NCBI RefSeq assembly: GCF_003590095.1 | Contig: NC_039501.1 | Location: 3,379,673-3,443,672, forward strand | Origin: Trichoplusia ni | Lineage: Eukaryota; Arthropoda; Insecta; Lepidoptera; Noctuidae | Length of the DNA stretch: 64,000 nucleotides | Direction of reading: 5' to 3' | Part shown: in pieces, positions 12,464-24,333 of the stretch | Layout of the letters: every line of letters starts with the position of its first letter | Position numbering within the stretch: the first letter of the stretch is position 1 | Made by a program: the position numbers and the translations under genes | Notes under the pieces: generated by a model | Seen by the model: the letters and a program-made list of their open reading frames with translations, nothing else | Databases searched by the model: none | Told to the model about the DNA's origin: nothing

Positions 12464-13135
12464 CTGAAATTATTTCAATTAGGGATAGTTAGTTATGTTA
12501 TCAGATAGGAATAATTGATCTAACAGCGAGTACTAAAGTCAATTTATAACTGGAAATTATTGCAGGGATATATTTTTATCAATTATTATATGAACGATAT
12601 GTAGGTATGTTCCGTCCTACTAATTTAATCCCCGAACTGGAAGAATTATTAATTTACTATTTAATTTTCTATTTGGAACTTATGAGTATTTTTCGAAACA
12701 GTGTAGAAAGATTTTAGAGATTAAAGAGTTCTAAGAACCTGTTCTCATATTTTACATGAATCCACTAGAATACCATTGTCTTTGAAATTATTGTAATTAT
12801 AACAATACTGTTATATTTTCTCTGTGTCTTACCAAACGATTTTAGTAGCCCGCACTGTCATTACAAAGATTTACTGATGCCTTACAATAATACTAGATGG
12901 TAAATGTCTCATTACTAGAAAAATACTTAATCAATCAACAATTCTTGCTATACAGATAGCACAAGCATATAAAAATACTTAAAATCGAATCTAACACATC
13001 AAAATAACGTCAAATTATTTGAATTTTATATATTAAAACATTAGCGAAAATTAAACCTCCGCTAAACTTCGACTAAACATCTCATTTCAAACGTTTGACA
13101 CCACAAAAATTACCTTTTAAAATATATTTTTATCG

Positions 13136-13228
13136 AATTAATTAATTAATATCACAATCACCAAACGCACTTTTCACACCGAGCACATCTCCTCAACTAA
13201 TTAATTAATTATCTTCGGTCCTTATATA
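13136..13228 (-). promoter_or_regulatory. TATA box and TAAT palindromes, likely promoter of the ommochrome-binding-type gene
   Basis: TATATAAG reads on the minus strand at 13228-13221, about 760 bases upstream of the coding exon. Two runs of repeated TTAATTAATTAA (about 13138-13150 and 13197-13212) flank the expected start of transcription. Because the coding exon begins with an acceptor, a noncoding first exon near 13,140-13,200 and an intron of about 0.7 kb are plausible. TAAT cores are homeodomain-type sites; this is inference from motifs. Confidence 0.45.
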
Positions 13229-13555
13229 TGACAGCGATCACTGTTTGCTATACAAATTATAACAATAACAATTATTACAAACAAACCTACAACATATTTT
13301 CTTGATTATTTACCGTTACAATGTTCAGGAAGTGCGTGCTTTATGCGTTAGTGATCTGTTTGATATAATTGTTGTGTGTTGTTAAACAAATTGTTATAAT
13401 TATTTTTGTTTCAGATGGGAGATTGAACAACAATCGGTTTATCAGTAGCGTTTTATAAGTGGTGCAAGTATAGGAAGCTGATACCGTTTAAGTAGGCCCG
13501 TGCAGTTGTGAACAATAATTCTTTAATAAACAAATTTTATTTTGGGTCTAGTGCG

Positions 13556-13910
13556 ATCGATCTCAGGTAAAGTGGCCATTGAAACGGTCTGTCGGTGGAT
13601 GGGTTATCATCTATGTCATAACGAGTTCCTCAGTGTTTCAGAAGGAACGTTAAATTGTGGGTCTCGGTTGTTATTTGCACTATTTTGTCGTACTCTCTGT
13701 CGTTTGTCTTAGGCGTTACAGGTAGTCAAAAGCTGGAGACTGCAGTCTGACAATCAGTCTAAGTAAGGGGTATCGTGTTGCCCAGGTAACTTTGTTGAGG
13801 AGGTCAGCTAGGCAGTCGCTCCTTGTAAAACACACGTACTTATCTGAAACCGGTAGTCTGGAAGCCTACCGAAAAATAGTCAGGAAAAGGCTAGGACGAT
13901 GACGATGAGG
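13556..13910 (+). repeat. GAT-tailed LINE/SINE 3' repeat, near full-length copy
   Basis: First of at least twelve copies of one family. Shared blocks in order are: GGTCTGTCGGTGGATGGGT, TTTCAGAAGGAACGTTAAAT, TTACAGGTAGTCAAAAGCT, GGTATCGTGTTGCCCAGGTA, CGCTCCTTGTAAAACAC, and a terminal GGCTAGGACGATGACGATGA. A trinucleotide GAT tail is typical of RTE-type LINEs and SINEs mobilised by them. The family name is not certain. Confidence 0.75.
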
Positions 13911-14785
13911 ATCTCCAGTTTCCAAACAGAAGTTTCTATTGTTCGTATCTCAACTAGTGACTTGATCAAGAGACATAACTAACATATGCTGTTTACAAGG
14001 TGATTTACTAATTTTTGTTTTTTATTTCCATTTCAGGAACCTGGCAAAGTATTAACAGACTTTACAAGGATTCTTATGCTTTAATTTCTTTTTCTCATAA
14101 AAAGAATACAAATCGCCTTATACATACTTAAGAAAGTGATGACTAAATGCTATTTAACGATTTGTTTTTTTTTCACCGTCTCTATTTCTGCTTGAACCAC
14201 ATTTTTTCTATACACGGAAGATATATAACATCTCCCATGCCCCCTCTTACGAGAAATGTCTCCCATTCATTTCAAGGTTACGTATCACATAAACTCTCCT
14301 TTTCATCACTTAAGTAACGTTTAGAGAGACATCATTTTTCATCAGACCATATTTTGACATGGAAGAATCTTACACCAATCTAGTTAAACAAAAACCACCC
14401 TTTTGCCATCAGCAATAAAGCCTGAATTCCCCTGAAAAATTAAAATTTGAAGATGTATTGACCAGTGTAACTAGAACTATAGTAGTGGTAGTTAAAGTTA
14501 AGGATTTTAATGAGTTATGAAGGTTGAAAGGGTCTTCTAAGATTGGTTTTGATTTATCCAATTACCTTGCGTATTTGACCTTGAAAGACTTATTGAATCT
14601 TGGTAGTTACTATGAAATGATATATAATTTGCTATGAGTATATAATAAGGGGAGTATCGTAATTACGTTTAACGGGAATTTTATTCTCTTCGGTTAAAAT
14701 AACTGTAGTTTTGTCATTAAAAAGGTTTGTTTAAAAAAATGTACGATACTTGGAAGTAATGATCTGCTAGTCTTTCCCCTACATG

Positions 14786-14960
14786 AGATGAGACCTGTGC
14801 CCAACAGTGGGACGTGTATAAGCTGGTGTTGCTGCTCTGCTCCTATTAATCATAGCGTGATTATATCTCGGAATATAGACTTGAAAATATTGAGGTATAT
14901 CTCATGAACCTTGATAGCTAGACAGTAGAAAGAAGATCTAGGTTAAGCAACTATGTTACG
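14786..14960 (+). repeat. Two short repeat fragments
   Basis: At 14786-14825 the block GACCTGTGCCCAACAGTGGG is the end of another moth LINE-type repeat (also at 57.49 kb and, reversed, 10.57 kb). At 14900-14945, ATATCTCATGAACCTTGATA matches the repeat family seen at 17.46, 43.7 and 50.9 kb. Confidence 0.5.
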
Positions 14961-15618
14961 GTCATAAATTTGGATGGCAGGCTAATTTAGTAGAGATTTT
15001 CTGAGTCCAATACCAGTCTGACTTTCATTTGACTAGTTGAGTTTAATTATTGAACTATCTACTAATAGAAAGTACACCAAAAAGACTTACTATTATTTAT
15101 AAATTCTTAGTTACAAATTAGGTGTCAACTTAACTTACTAATTAAAATATTTTTGCCGTCACATACCTACTTATTTTTCAAGGATAAAACTGAAATGTAC
15201 AAATATTTACACAAGAATAAGGTTTCAGAGTAAATTGTGTGACGTCATTGTTCTTATGGCGTTATGGGATGTGAAATGTAGGTACCTACGTTTCTTTGTA
15301 CATTTGAGACGAAAATGTATGTAAATTTTCGTTTGAGAGAATGTTTTGCTGTTTGATGTGTGAATATATAATCATGGCGTATTATGGTCATGTTAACTTT
15401 TGAACATAATAATGTAAGAAATTTAAAACACGAGATATTTTTTGGCGAAATTGGCGTAAATTGATATTTATACATTTTTAGAACTAAATAAATGGTTGGT
15501 ATTGGTAACTTATGGTTGATGTGATTTTGGAAAAAAAAGTAAATTTTCGCAGAAAGAAACTGCCTTGCAGAGATTGCATAATCTTATGTATCAAGTAGAA
15601 ATATTATATCAAACTTAA

Positions 15619-15879
15619 TCCTAACTAATAATGTAAATGTGAAAGTGTGGATGTTTAAATGTTTGTTACTCAATCACGCAAAAACGGCTGAACGGATTTG
15701 GATGAAATTTGGCATGCATATAGCTATTGACATGGAAAAGAACATAGGCCTACCTTTTATCCCGATTTTTTAAGTATTTCCCGGGAATTTCAAGGGAAAA
15801 TTGAAAATATGTTTAAAACAACAAAAAGTCCTAACATATATCTTCTAACCACGCGGGTGAAATCGCAGGCAACAACTAG
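15619..15879 (+). mobile_element. Nonautonomous Helitron, complete copy (Lep1-type)
   Basis: The element begins TCCTAACTAATAATG at 15619 after an A and ends AACAACTAG at 15879 before a T, which is the Helitron insertion signature (A|TC...CTRR|T). Internal landmarks are GGATGTTTAAATGTTTGTTAC, CGGCTGAACGGATTTGGATG and TTATCCCGATTTTTTAAG. The 3' stem is degenerate (CGCGGGTGAAATCGCAGG). It encodes no protein. Confidence 0.75.
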
Positions 15880-16415
15880 TATAACATACCTACTTTCTTC
15901 ACCATACAAAAGTCACAATTTAATTAACCTCCCACATCTATTTCTGTATCGGAAAGAATAAAGTTACGATACGAAGGGATGACAATGTAAAAATATTAAT
16001 ACAATATATGTGGGCGCCATCTTGCCTTATTGACGACCTTGGGAATATTAATACCTAGTGAATAGGGACTGGGAATTGGGTCTCATATTATTCCTAGTTA
16101 TATTTATATATTTTTTTCTTACTAGGGAAAATAAATTGTCTAATATTCCGGCCCTTTGTATCTCTACATTAGCCTGTCTAATTATAGACGGGAGAAGTTT
16201 TCGTCTGAAATGAGACTGGTATTGGTATTTTAAAAATAAACAGCTTAATTAAAAGTTGGTAATTGAAATTGTCTTTGCTTTTGATGTGGTAGAAAAACCG
16301 GTCACGGAAGGACGGGCAAACTAGCAGACAGAGGAACCTTAGTAATGGCATTCCGTATTTAAGTTAGGCACGTATTATAAAAAGTAAAAAAGTTTTAAAT
16401 AAAAATCATGGTCAT

Positions 16416-16668
16416 GTTTCGGAAGGCACGTGAAATTGTGGATCCCGGCTGTTATTCATACATCTTTGTCAGTCCTTACAGGTAGTCAGAAGCTTGAAAA
16501 TCTGACAACCAGTCTAACTAAGGGGTATCGTGTTCCCCAGGTTACTCATGGGTTGAGGAGGTCAGATAGGCAGTCGCTCCTTGTAAAACACTGGTACTTA
16601 GCTGTATCCAGTTAGACTGGAAACCGACTAACATAGTTGGGAAAAAGCTAGGCCGATGATGATGATCA
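16416..16668 (+). repeat. GAT-tailed 3' repeat copy
   Basis: Same family as 13556-13910. It starts at TTTCGGAAGGCACGTGAAAT and ends in GGCCGATGATGATGATCATG. The 61-residue frame at 16430 lies wholly inside it and is not a gene. Confidence 0.75.
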
Positions 16669-17344
16669 TGCTGATTGTGGTTACGATTGAGTAACGTTAA
16701 ATACTCAAGAGTAAACAGATATTATTTTTTTATTTTATTTATTGAATGTAAAACATTACATAGTTCGTAATACAATACAATATCTCAGAAAACCAGTTCA
16801 GTGGTTTGACTGTGGTAGCACGGCTTTAGTTTTTTACAGTTATATTAACTAAGTATCTTTATATGTAGTTTACATTAATATAGAAGTTTACATAATAAAA
16901 TTAAATAAAATAGCTTTTGCAATACAAATTGAATGAAAGTTAAACACCAATAACCATTTCCTAGAAAATCTTAAACAAAATACAAATCTGTTTCCTTCAC
17001 AAAAATAGAAATGCAATTTGAATACTCCACAAGTTTAGATTAAATTCCACAAATACAGGATTTGAACGGAAAAATATAAGTTTTATTTATTTGCGGGGTT
17101 CCCTCGGGAATCGAATTGCATTTCCACGTTCTATGGATTTGTTTCAGATGACATTCGTCAACTTTGAATAAGCTTTTGTTTTGTGTAAAGTGTGTATGTA
17201 ATGTTGTTATTGGTGAAAATTTAGGTCTGGTTTTGAGGTTTCATACTTATCGGGTAAAGAAGTAAACCTTCTTTAAAAGAAAAACGACTTGGGCAGTAAG
17301 GAATTAAATCCTTCAGTAGCGAGGGTTTAATTAAACGTCGGGAT

Positions 17345-17640
17345 AATGTGCACAAAGACATCCAGTCTTAGAACAAGCATTCGTGGATCACACAAATATG
17401 TTAGCCTATGTGGGGATTGGACGGTTTCTAGTGGTGACCTCATCTACTCGGCTATCCTATTACTAAGGCCACGCTGTCTATCCGTCCGTCTGCCACCAGG
17501 TTGCATATCAAAAACTGTGATATGAAAATAGATGATTTTTTTACTGATAATTATTTTGTTGCAATTATAACAATGAGTAAAAATGAAATTCAAGGTTAAG
17601 CAACGATTGGCGCGTTCAAATGATTTGGAACCAATATTTA
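17345..17640. repeat. Minus-strand SINE followed by a plus-strand repeat
   Basis: At 17345-17457 a minus-strand tRNA-derived SINE shows AAGACATCCAGTCTTAGAAC, GCATTCGTGGATCACACAAA and a box-A-like GTGACCTCATCTACTCGGCT. From about 17458 a different plus-strand repeat begins (AAGGCCACGCTGTCTATCCG, TCTGCCACCAGGTTGCATAT), also found near 50.9 kb and, reversed, 43.7 kb. Confidence 0.6.
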
Positions 17641-20227
17641 TTGCCATTCAATTTCTTTATCAATATTTTCTCCTCTGCCAAAAACTTTCGACGAAACTTT
17701 CAAGTAGTTAAAACAATTTTAGTTATAAAGTAGAAGTTGTTTTACAATACTTGAATACAACTCAAGTGATATGACGACATTAGTCGTTCGAGAGGTGCCA
17801 TGAATAATATATCTTGTGTAGGGTTGTCACTTTACGCTAATTTGTTTTTATTTTATGATAAGGTCTTTTTTTATACATGTCAATCCAATTGCTACAGAGA
17901 CCCATTTCTATTAAGAAATACCTACATAGCAAAATTTGTGCCTAATTTCGGTTACATTTAAATTTTTACTCGTCATATACGATTTCTTAGCTGCATTTGA
18001 GTTAGATGAAGATAAAATTGTGGAATATTATATACCGTTTTCAGTCGAGTTGTTTTTCCTCAACTTTATTTGAGTCATCTTCCAATCTGAAGATATTCAG
18101 CTGTTGTCATTAAACGATAGGCTCTTTCACTGTCACAACCCCTTTTAACTGAGTAACACAGTTTTCTATATCAAGACTGGCTCTCAAATTAATACCTTCA
18201 ACGTCTCCTTAATGATCTCTTCAAACAATGCCCCATCACACCTATTTTTCCTTTCACCACAAAAGCAATCCCTCGAAACTTTTAAGTGACAACCCTACTG
18301 AAAACTATTCAACAAATCATTGGCGAAAAGTTTCCGAACAAGTTAAAAACTTTTTAACAATTATTCGGCGTCTCAAACGCTAGTTATTACAACTTTTACC
18401 TGGTCTTGTTAGACGGAGTTTTTGTCAAATATTTGCTTAAGGTTTAAAAACTTGTCTTGTTATACCACCTATGTGAGCACCTATACTTAGATCGTTTTGT
18501 AAGCAAATGTTCTAAGTTTACGTCAGCTTTTATTGTTGTGCTTTTGTTGATTTTTAATATAAGAATCAGAAATCCTCGTACAATTCGACTCGCTCGCCAG
18601 CTGCCGCGTCAGCTCGTGATTGCGGACTAACTAGAATCGAGTAGGGCAATCACGATATATACGCGTGAGTAAACATCTAAGTCTTTATTTTGTACACATG
18701 CAAAAATATTAATAATTACGATCAACTTTACAATTTTAAACGAAGAGACGTTTTTTGAAAACTGTTTGAATTTGGAAAAAATAATTTCTTCAAATATAGA
18801 CGCTCTTTTTACTTAAAATTGGGGTCTCTTTAGACACGTTGCATATTAATCCATCACTTTCCCGCCTTTAGTTGGTACCTTGTGTCAATGTTATGGCATA
18901 ACGGTGCGCTTGCGATCTGCCCGCGACTTTGTGGCGCCAACCGGCGCGCGCGCACGTATGTTTAGCTTAGAGTGGACATTACTCTTAGATTGAAGTGGTA
19001 AATTAATGCTTAAGTGCGATATTTTGTGACTAAATATTATATTTTCTTATTTTTTGTTTAATTCTCGCTCCTCATTCTCAGGTAACGTGTTGATGATTTT
19101 TATGAGTTTGTGCAATGCGATTTTTTTTAAATACTCCTATTTTTTTTAAGCCATTCTATAACAATTACCTACATATCAACTTAAAATATTAGCCTGTAAC
19201 TGTCCCAGTATGTTTATTAAGCTAGCAAAAAAGGAGGTACCAAAAATGTGAATAAAAATATATCAAAAATGTTTTTCTTTTTTATATTTTGTCTGTTCGT
19301 TTTTGCGGGATGAACTCAGCAACGGAATATTCAATTCAATGCTGTTTTCTTGAGAGTTGGAATAAGCTTCACCTAAAAAATCATGTTTGTTTTATGTGAA
19401 TATTCATACATTAAAAAAAATCTAATTTAGATAGTCACATAGAAAGAATATTCATAACATAATTATATTAACATAATAAAAAACTATCCAAAGTCACTTT
19501 TCGACACCAATAAAGTCACTAGCAAAACAAGAAACTGAATAAAACTTAAACTTCCGAAGCTATATCCACATAATTCTTTCTCACCGTCAAAAAACCAGTA
19601 GAATTTGCGTAGGTGTTCCCAAATAAGGCCAAATCTTTGTTACCTCCTCGTAAAGCAAAGCCTTCGGGCCAAGAGGGTCACTAGAATGTCACCTATTATT
19701 GTAAACCATTAGTGAGATCATAAAAAAGTTATTTAATTAATTACAACCTAATAATCAAGTATTTAGGTCTGATTTTTGAGTAGGTAGTGTCATTTTGAAT
19801 GGTTTCCCTGTTATTTATTATGTGTTTGTCATTTTTTTATTTAATAATCAAAGGTGCCGCGATGAAATTGTTATGGATAAGATTTTGATGTTAAACTTTT
19901 AAGTTATTGCCAAAACGGTTCTTATTGCTAAGATAATAAAGACGGTTTTCATTTGTTGTTTCGTTCTTTGAGAATAAATTATAGTAGTTATTCGTTATCC
20001 CCATTAGGCTTTTTATACGCCTTATGGGGATAAATAGTATATTTGCTAATCCAAGGACTAAAGTATGATGTGAAGCCGATTTTATCCAAATTTTATCCAT
20101 ATTTTATCTAAATCACATCATTCCATAATTAGGTTAATCAATCTTTCATATTTGTAATGAATGGTTGTTAAATAATTATTTATAGTTATAGCTGTATAGG
20201 AGAAGAAGAGGAGGAGATCGATTCGAT
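17641..20227. other. No coding gene; one GC-rich promoter-like patch
   Basis: Mostly AT-rich unique sequence. A GC-rich patch at about 18,880-18,960, rich in CG dinucleotides (GGCGCGCGCGCACG), precedes CTCATTCTCAG|GTAACG, a donor-like sequence at 19081/19082. A hairpin lies at 19996-20032. No reading frame is convincing. Confidence 0.5.
18880..19081 (+). promoter_or_regulatory. Candidate promoter plus untranslated first exon
   Basis: A CpG-rich island in an otherwise AT-rich region is followed about 120 bases later by CAG|GTAACG. Together these could be a promoter and noncoding first exon of a plus-strand gene whose body lies elsewhere. Only the base composition and donor-like site support this. 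Confidence 0.25.
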
Positions 20228-20330
20228 TATCAGTTAAGCTACGCTTGACGCGGCTGCTCCGTAGATGGGTGACCATCTTTATCATGACGAGACAAACAGA
20301 AAGATTGACAAAGAGTTCGGAGCCTGAGCA
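20228..20330 (+). repeat. 5' fragment of the GAT-tailed repeat
   Basis: Contains GTTAAGCTACGCTTGACGCG, TCCGTAGATGGGTGACCATC and TCATGACGAGAC, which match the upstream part of the family seen complete at 13.6 kb. The 3' half is missing. Confidence 0.55.
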
Positions 20331-20639
20331 ATATGTTTACGTTAATAACCTTAAATCCGAATAAAGTTACCAAAAAAAAAAATTTTACTTCAAAAAAGAT
20401 TTTCTTAAAAAACTCCGATTCTACTATTTCACCATTAGAATCTAGATCGATAAATCGTTACTCCCGACAAGCACTCCACTCAAGAACTTCTGGCATAGAG
20501 TTTGCATTTGTGGCACAACTTTAGCCACCATCGTTAATGTGCTCTGAAGAATTACTGCCGACATTCTCAGACTGGTACCTATTACTAGTTGAAGCTTTGT
20601 TTAGTGATTAACGTCTTTGGGAATTAAAATTTAGACTGT

Positions 20640-20830
20640 TCTACTAATGTTATAAATGAAAGTTTGTGTGCATGGATGTAAGGATGTTTGTTCCTCTTTT
20701 ACACAAGAACCACTAAACGGATTGATATGAAACTTGGTACACTGATAGTTTATAGTCAGAATGAATACATAGAATGGTGTTATCCCGATTTTATGTTACT
20801 GTGGGATAATTTTCGATTTGATTTACATAT
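20640..20830 (+). mobile_element. Helitron-like 5' fragment (Lep1-type)
   Basis: Begins TCTACTAATGTTATAAATG and carries GGATGTTTGTTCCTC, ACTAAACGGATTGATATGAA and TTATCCCGATTTTATGTTAC. The 3' stem and CTAG end are not seen, so it is truncated. Confidence 0.6.
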
Positions 20831-21110
20831 GTGTACGGGAAAAGCCCGAACTATTTGAAATACTAAGATTTTTCAGGAAATGCTAAGATTTACCAACTCG
20901 TAATGGTAAAAGTAAGAACCATTCTTTGATCATCGTTTATTTTGAACTTTTACTTCTGGCGAGATTCATATTTACGACCTTTAGCATCAACAAGCCAGTG
21001 AAAGTACGTTAGTGACACATATTGTATTAAAACTTATATCTAAGCAAAATAAATAAAACGCATTTGGAATAAATTAAAATGTTTAGTTAAATCCAGATTA
21101 CAATGTAAAA

Positions 21111-21881
21111 TTACGACCAGCAAAAACAATCACAAATAATATACCATACCATCTCAACACCAAGCCTCACATACAATAGTACACTCCAAATAAATCCCGA
21201 ATTCTCAGAATACAAATTAAACCCTAATAATATTAAATCACTCAAAATAAAAAACAATAGGTAAGTCATGAAAAACAAAGCTTGTGATTTAGGCACTTCA
21301 GATGAAGGTGTCAACAATGATTTAAATAACAACAAAAACACAGTTACAGGCACAGACATTATTAACAAAACAGAAGTCAAACGCAAAGCTGACATCAAAT
21401 TCCAATCGACATCAACAAAATCCATAAAACATTCATAAAACTGTATACAAAATAATGACAAAATCGAAAATAAAGTTATCTCTTTCATATTATACAGTGA
21501 TTCACCATTTCTAAATAAGAACAATCTTAGAAATATTATCCAGGATAGACAAGCAGTTGATAATGTTATTATTATATCTAAATTTACGAATACATTTTCA
21601 ATCATGGTAGTACAAGACACAGGTATATTGAAAGTATACAATGTAATGCAAGCAATATGCAAGTATCCAGTAAAAATATGTTCCAAAGCCAATGACTTGT
21701 AGATACCTTTGGGCGTTCTAGACCAAATGGTGATGTATAGAATCATGAGTGCGATGAATACTGTCAAGATTAGAATGCAGAAACCGCCTTGAATGGCGAT
21801 TTGAGACGACGTGATGATGTTTCGGCCTATATAGTCGTATTTGTCCGTAAAGTTGTCTGTTGTCCATGTTAAATTATCCAT
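21111..21881 (-). CDS. Orphan seven-transmembrane protein, GPCR-like
   Basis: A single uninterrupted frame of 256 residues. Seven hydrophobic segments can be drawn at about 32-53, 64-84, 97-122, 133-154, 165-188, 200-222 and 230-252. The 31-residue N-terminus has two N-glycosylation sites (NLT at 3, NFT at 10), which suits an outside N-terminus. Cys90 sits just before segment 3, and segment 3 ends in SWIIFLRLFLF, with an Arg where rhodopsin-type receptors carry their DRY arginine. Segment 7 ends at VWYIICDCFCWS with almost no cytoplasmic tail. Loops are very short and I recognise no family, so receptor function is only a guess. The ATG has A at -3, and a TATA box lies 27-34 bases upstream. 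A GTAATT overlaps the stop codon, but splicing it to the nearest AG would add only a few residues. Length, hydrophobic periodicity and the promoter argue for a real gene. Confidence 0.72.
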   Translation of the reverse strand: MDNLTWTTDNFTDKYDYIGRNIITSSQIAIQGGFCILILTVFIALMILYITIWSRTPKGIYKSLALEHIFTGYLHIACITLYTFNIPVSCTTMIENVFVNLDIIITLSTACLSWIIFLRLFLFRNGESLYNMKEITLFSILSLFCIQFYECFMDFVDVDWNLMSALRLTSVLLIMSVPVTVFLLLFKSLLTPSSEVPKSQALFFMTYLLFFILSDLILLGFNLYSENSGFIWSVLLYVRLGVEMVWYIICDCFCWS

Positions 21882-21907
21882 AGTGATGGTTTGATATCAT
21901 TGGATGC

Positions 21908-21914
21908 TTATATA
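21908..21914 (-). promoter_or_regulatory. TATA box of the seven-transmembrane gene
   Basis: TATATAA on the minus strand begins 33 bases upstream of the ATG at 21881. With usual TATA-to-start spacing, transcription would begin almost at the start codon, so the leader would be extremely short. Confidence 0.4.
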
Positions 21915-24333
21915 TTGAAGCTTGATCAGATGATTCCAGGAAACTTCTGCATCAACACAAAAAGATTGAGAGACTGAGTGTAGAGGCACCACTTGATATC
22001 TGCTTAAAGAAGCTTGCGGTCTACGATAAATCCAAATTGACAGATAACACTTTAGCTGTCCAAACCACCACAAATAATGAAATCCTTGGCTTCAAAAATC
22101 ACTGAGTTTTTCTCATTGCTTATTTTTTATAGACCGTTCGCTGTTGGGCGTTTGTTGAACTGATTATAACAGTTTTAATTAAATTAAATTTCAAAGCGGA
22201 GTTGATAACGCTAATGAGGATTGCAATAGCATTTTTTTTCATAATTATAAATGGGATTGATTGGAATCAAGGTTACAAATCAAGTTATAATCATTTTGTT
22301 TAAAGCTAAACTTGTTTTTAATGTTCAAGATTCATATTTAAATACGTCAAATGTAGATGAAAAAATTTATGGGTAATGCTTAAATTGTAGATGGAGGAAA
22401 CTACAAAAACAAAAGCAGACCAAGCCATGGGTTACACAAGGCTGTTGATGGTGATGATAGCTGTTGTTCCTAGTAAAGGTTTTAATCTGTTAAAGTTTTA
22501 AACGATCATTTGATATAATTTAGGAAATGCTATCTACTTTAGGTATAAAAACTATTCAAAATTGGAAATCCTAAAAACTAAAATTTTCCTATCTGCATAT
22601 TAGGTGCAAAATGGAATACATTAATCACTCGAAAATGTCTAGATTCCAATAAATTTCGGCCTAATAGAAGCGGTCCATTTGACCAAATGGATGTTAGCGT
22701 ACTGAAATATCGCGGTCGCAACAAATATTGTTGGGAACATGGAGTTACTAAGTGTTCAAGTGGATTTAGAATTTCATTTCAATAATGACTCCTGCAGTAA
22801 AGAATTTAATCCTTTCTAAAAACATTCAAGTTACACAAAGACTCAGGACAGACTCAAGACAAGCATTCGTAGATCACATAAACGCTTGTATCTCTGATCT
22901 GATCCGAGTTTGTTTCGATGTTTCTTCTCAGGGTTCTCGTGGTTTCGTCAGTTAGGAAATGTCGACTCCAGCTTAAAATGAAACTGATAAGTAGTAGCAA
23001 CATTTATCCTCTTTGAAAAATAAATATTTTTATTTAATTTTATTGACATATTATTAGTACCTAAAAAAACACGATGGTTGGACTGGTCGCACAAGGCGTA
23101 CGCCGTATGCCTATATCGTATTAATCAATCTTCAAATAGGGCAGTAATCGACGATATGATACCTGGTCAACCATTCCATTCAAATAAATGAAATTATCCA
23201 ATGAATTACTGTAATTGTCCATCCATATGCTTGGCTCTTGCCCTACAATAAGACAACAAGCTGTTATTATTTTATTTCTTGAGAAAATAGTCGCGATATA
23301 TGGCCCCCAGTTTCCTCAAATCAATCGTGGGAATAAATTCGATCTTAAAACTATACTTATTGCTACCATAATGACCTTGAAACACAGCTATTCATAATTG
23401 CATCAGGTTTGGAACTGTGGGTATAAGAAAACAAATATTTTCCGTTGTTGTTTCGTGGATTACACACGCACCACAAATTTGTTGGAGTATTAAACAAAAC
23501 CTTTCATTTCAAATTGTAGTCACATTTTTTTCCTGGACTGTTTTAGAGGTAGAAGCTGTACAGATAAATTATGTTGATTGATGGTATGGAGGCGACTTTT
23601 TGTGAGATGAATATTATTGGTGTTGGTTCTCTAGGTGAAGAGGTGGGGTTTGGTTAAAAACTCTTTTAATATGGTAAGATTAAATATGTGCTTGTTATGA
23701 CTAAGAAGTACTTTAGGTTGTGATGTGAAGTAAGTAGCTGTTCATTTTTTTAACTGATTGATGACTTGACTTTGGGATTGACGCTTTTAACTTATTAATT
23801 TATTGTTTTCGATCAAGTAGAATATGCATAATGTAATTATAGAAGAAATAGGGAGAAAGCATTTTAGGAACCGCTTTCTTTTTGGTTGCGGTATAACTGC
23901 GGGATGCCTTATGACGCGAATGCAAAAAAAAACATCTAATCCAAAAATAACAGCTCAGCTTTCAGATACATAATGTATGTAGATAATCGAAAATCAATCC
24001 ACTCTAGACTAACTCACTGTCGAATTTGCACTATAATTTATTGCTCAAACCACCGGTGCAGCGTAATTACGCCTAAACCTAATTATGAACCTCCAAACAC
24101 ACTGATACGCTGAACGTGGTACTTGTGTTCAATGAATATTAACTACTCAATAATGTTTCATCCTGGACCAAGAATTTGCCTTGAGGCATTCCCATTTGAA
24201 ACTAAGGACTAGCTAAGTAATGGGTTTATATTGTTTCACTACAACGATAAAAGGCTTCATATGCTTACAAAAATATGTCAGGCATTTAGTCCTAGACAGT
24301 CTAGGACAAAAATTTCGATTTATATATTTAAAA
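21915..24333. other. Intergenic, no gene seen
   Basis: AT-rich. A weak minus-strand SINE body trace lies at about 22,835-22,885 (AGACTCAAGACAAGCATTCG). A near-palindrome TCCATTTGACCAAATGGA lies at about 22,676-22,693. No reading frame of note. Confidence 0.5.
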
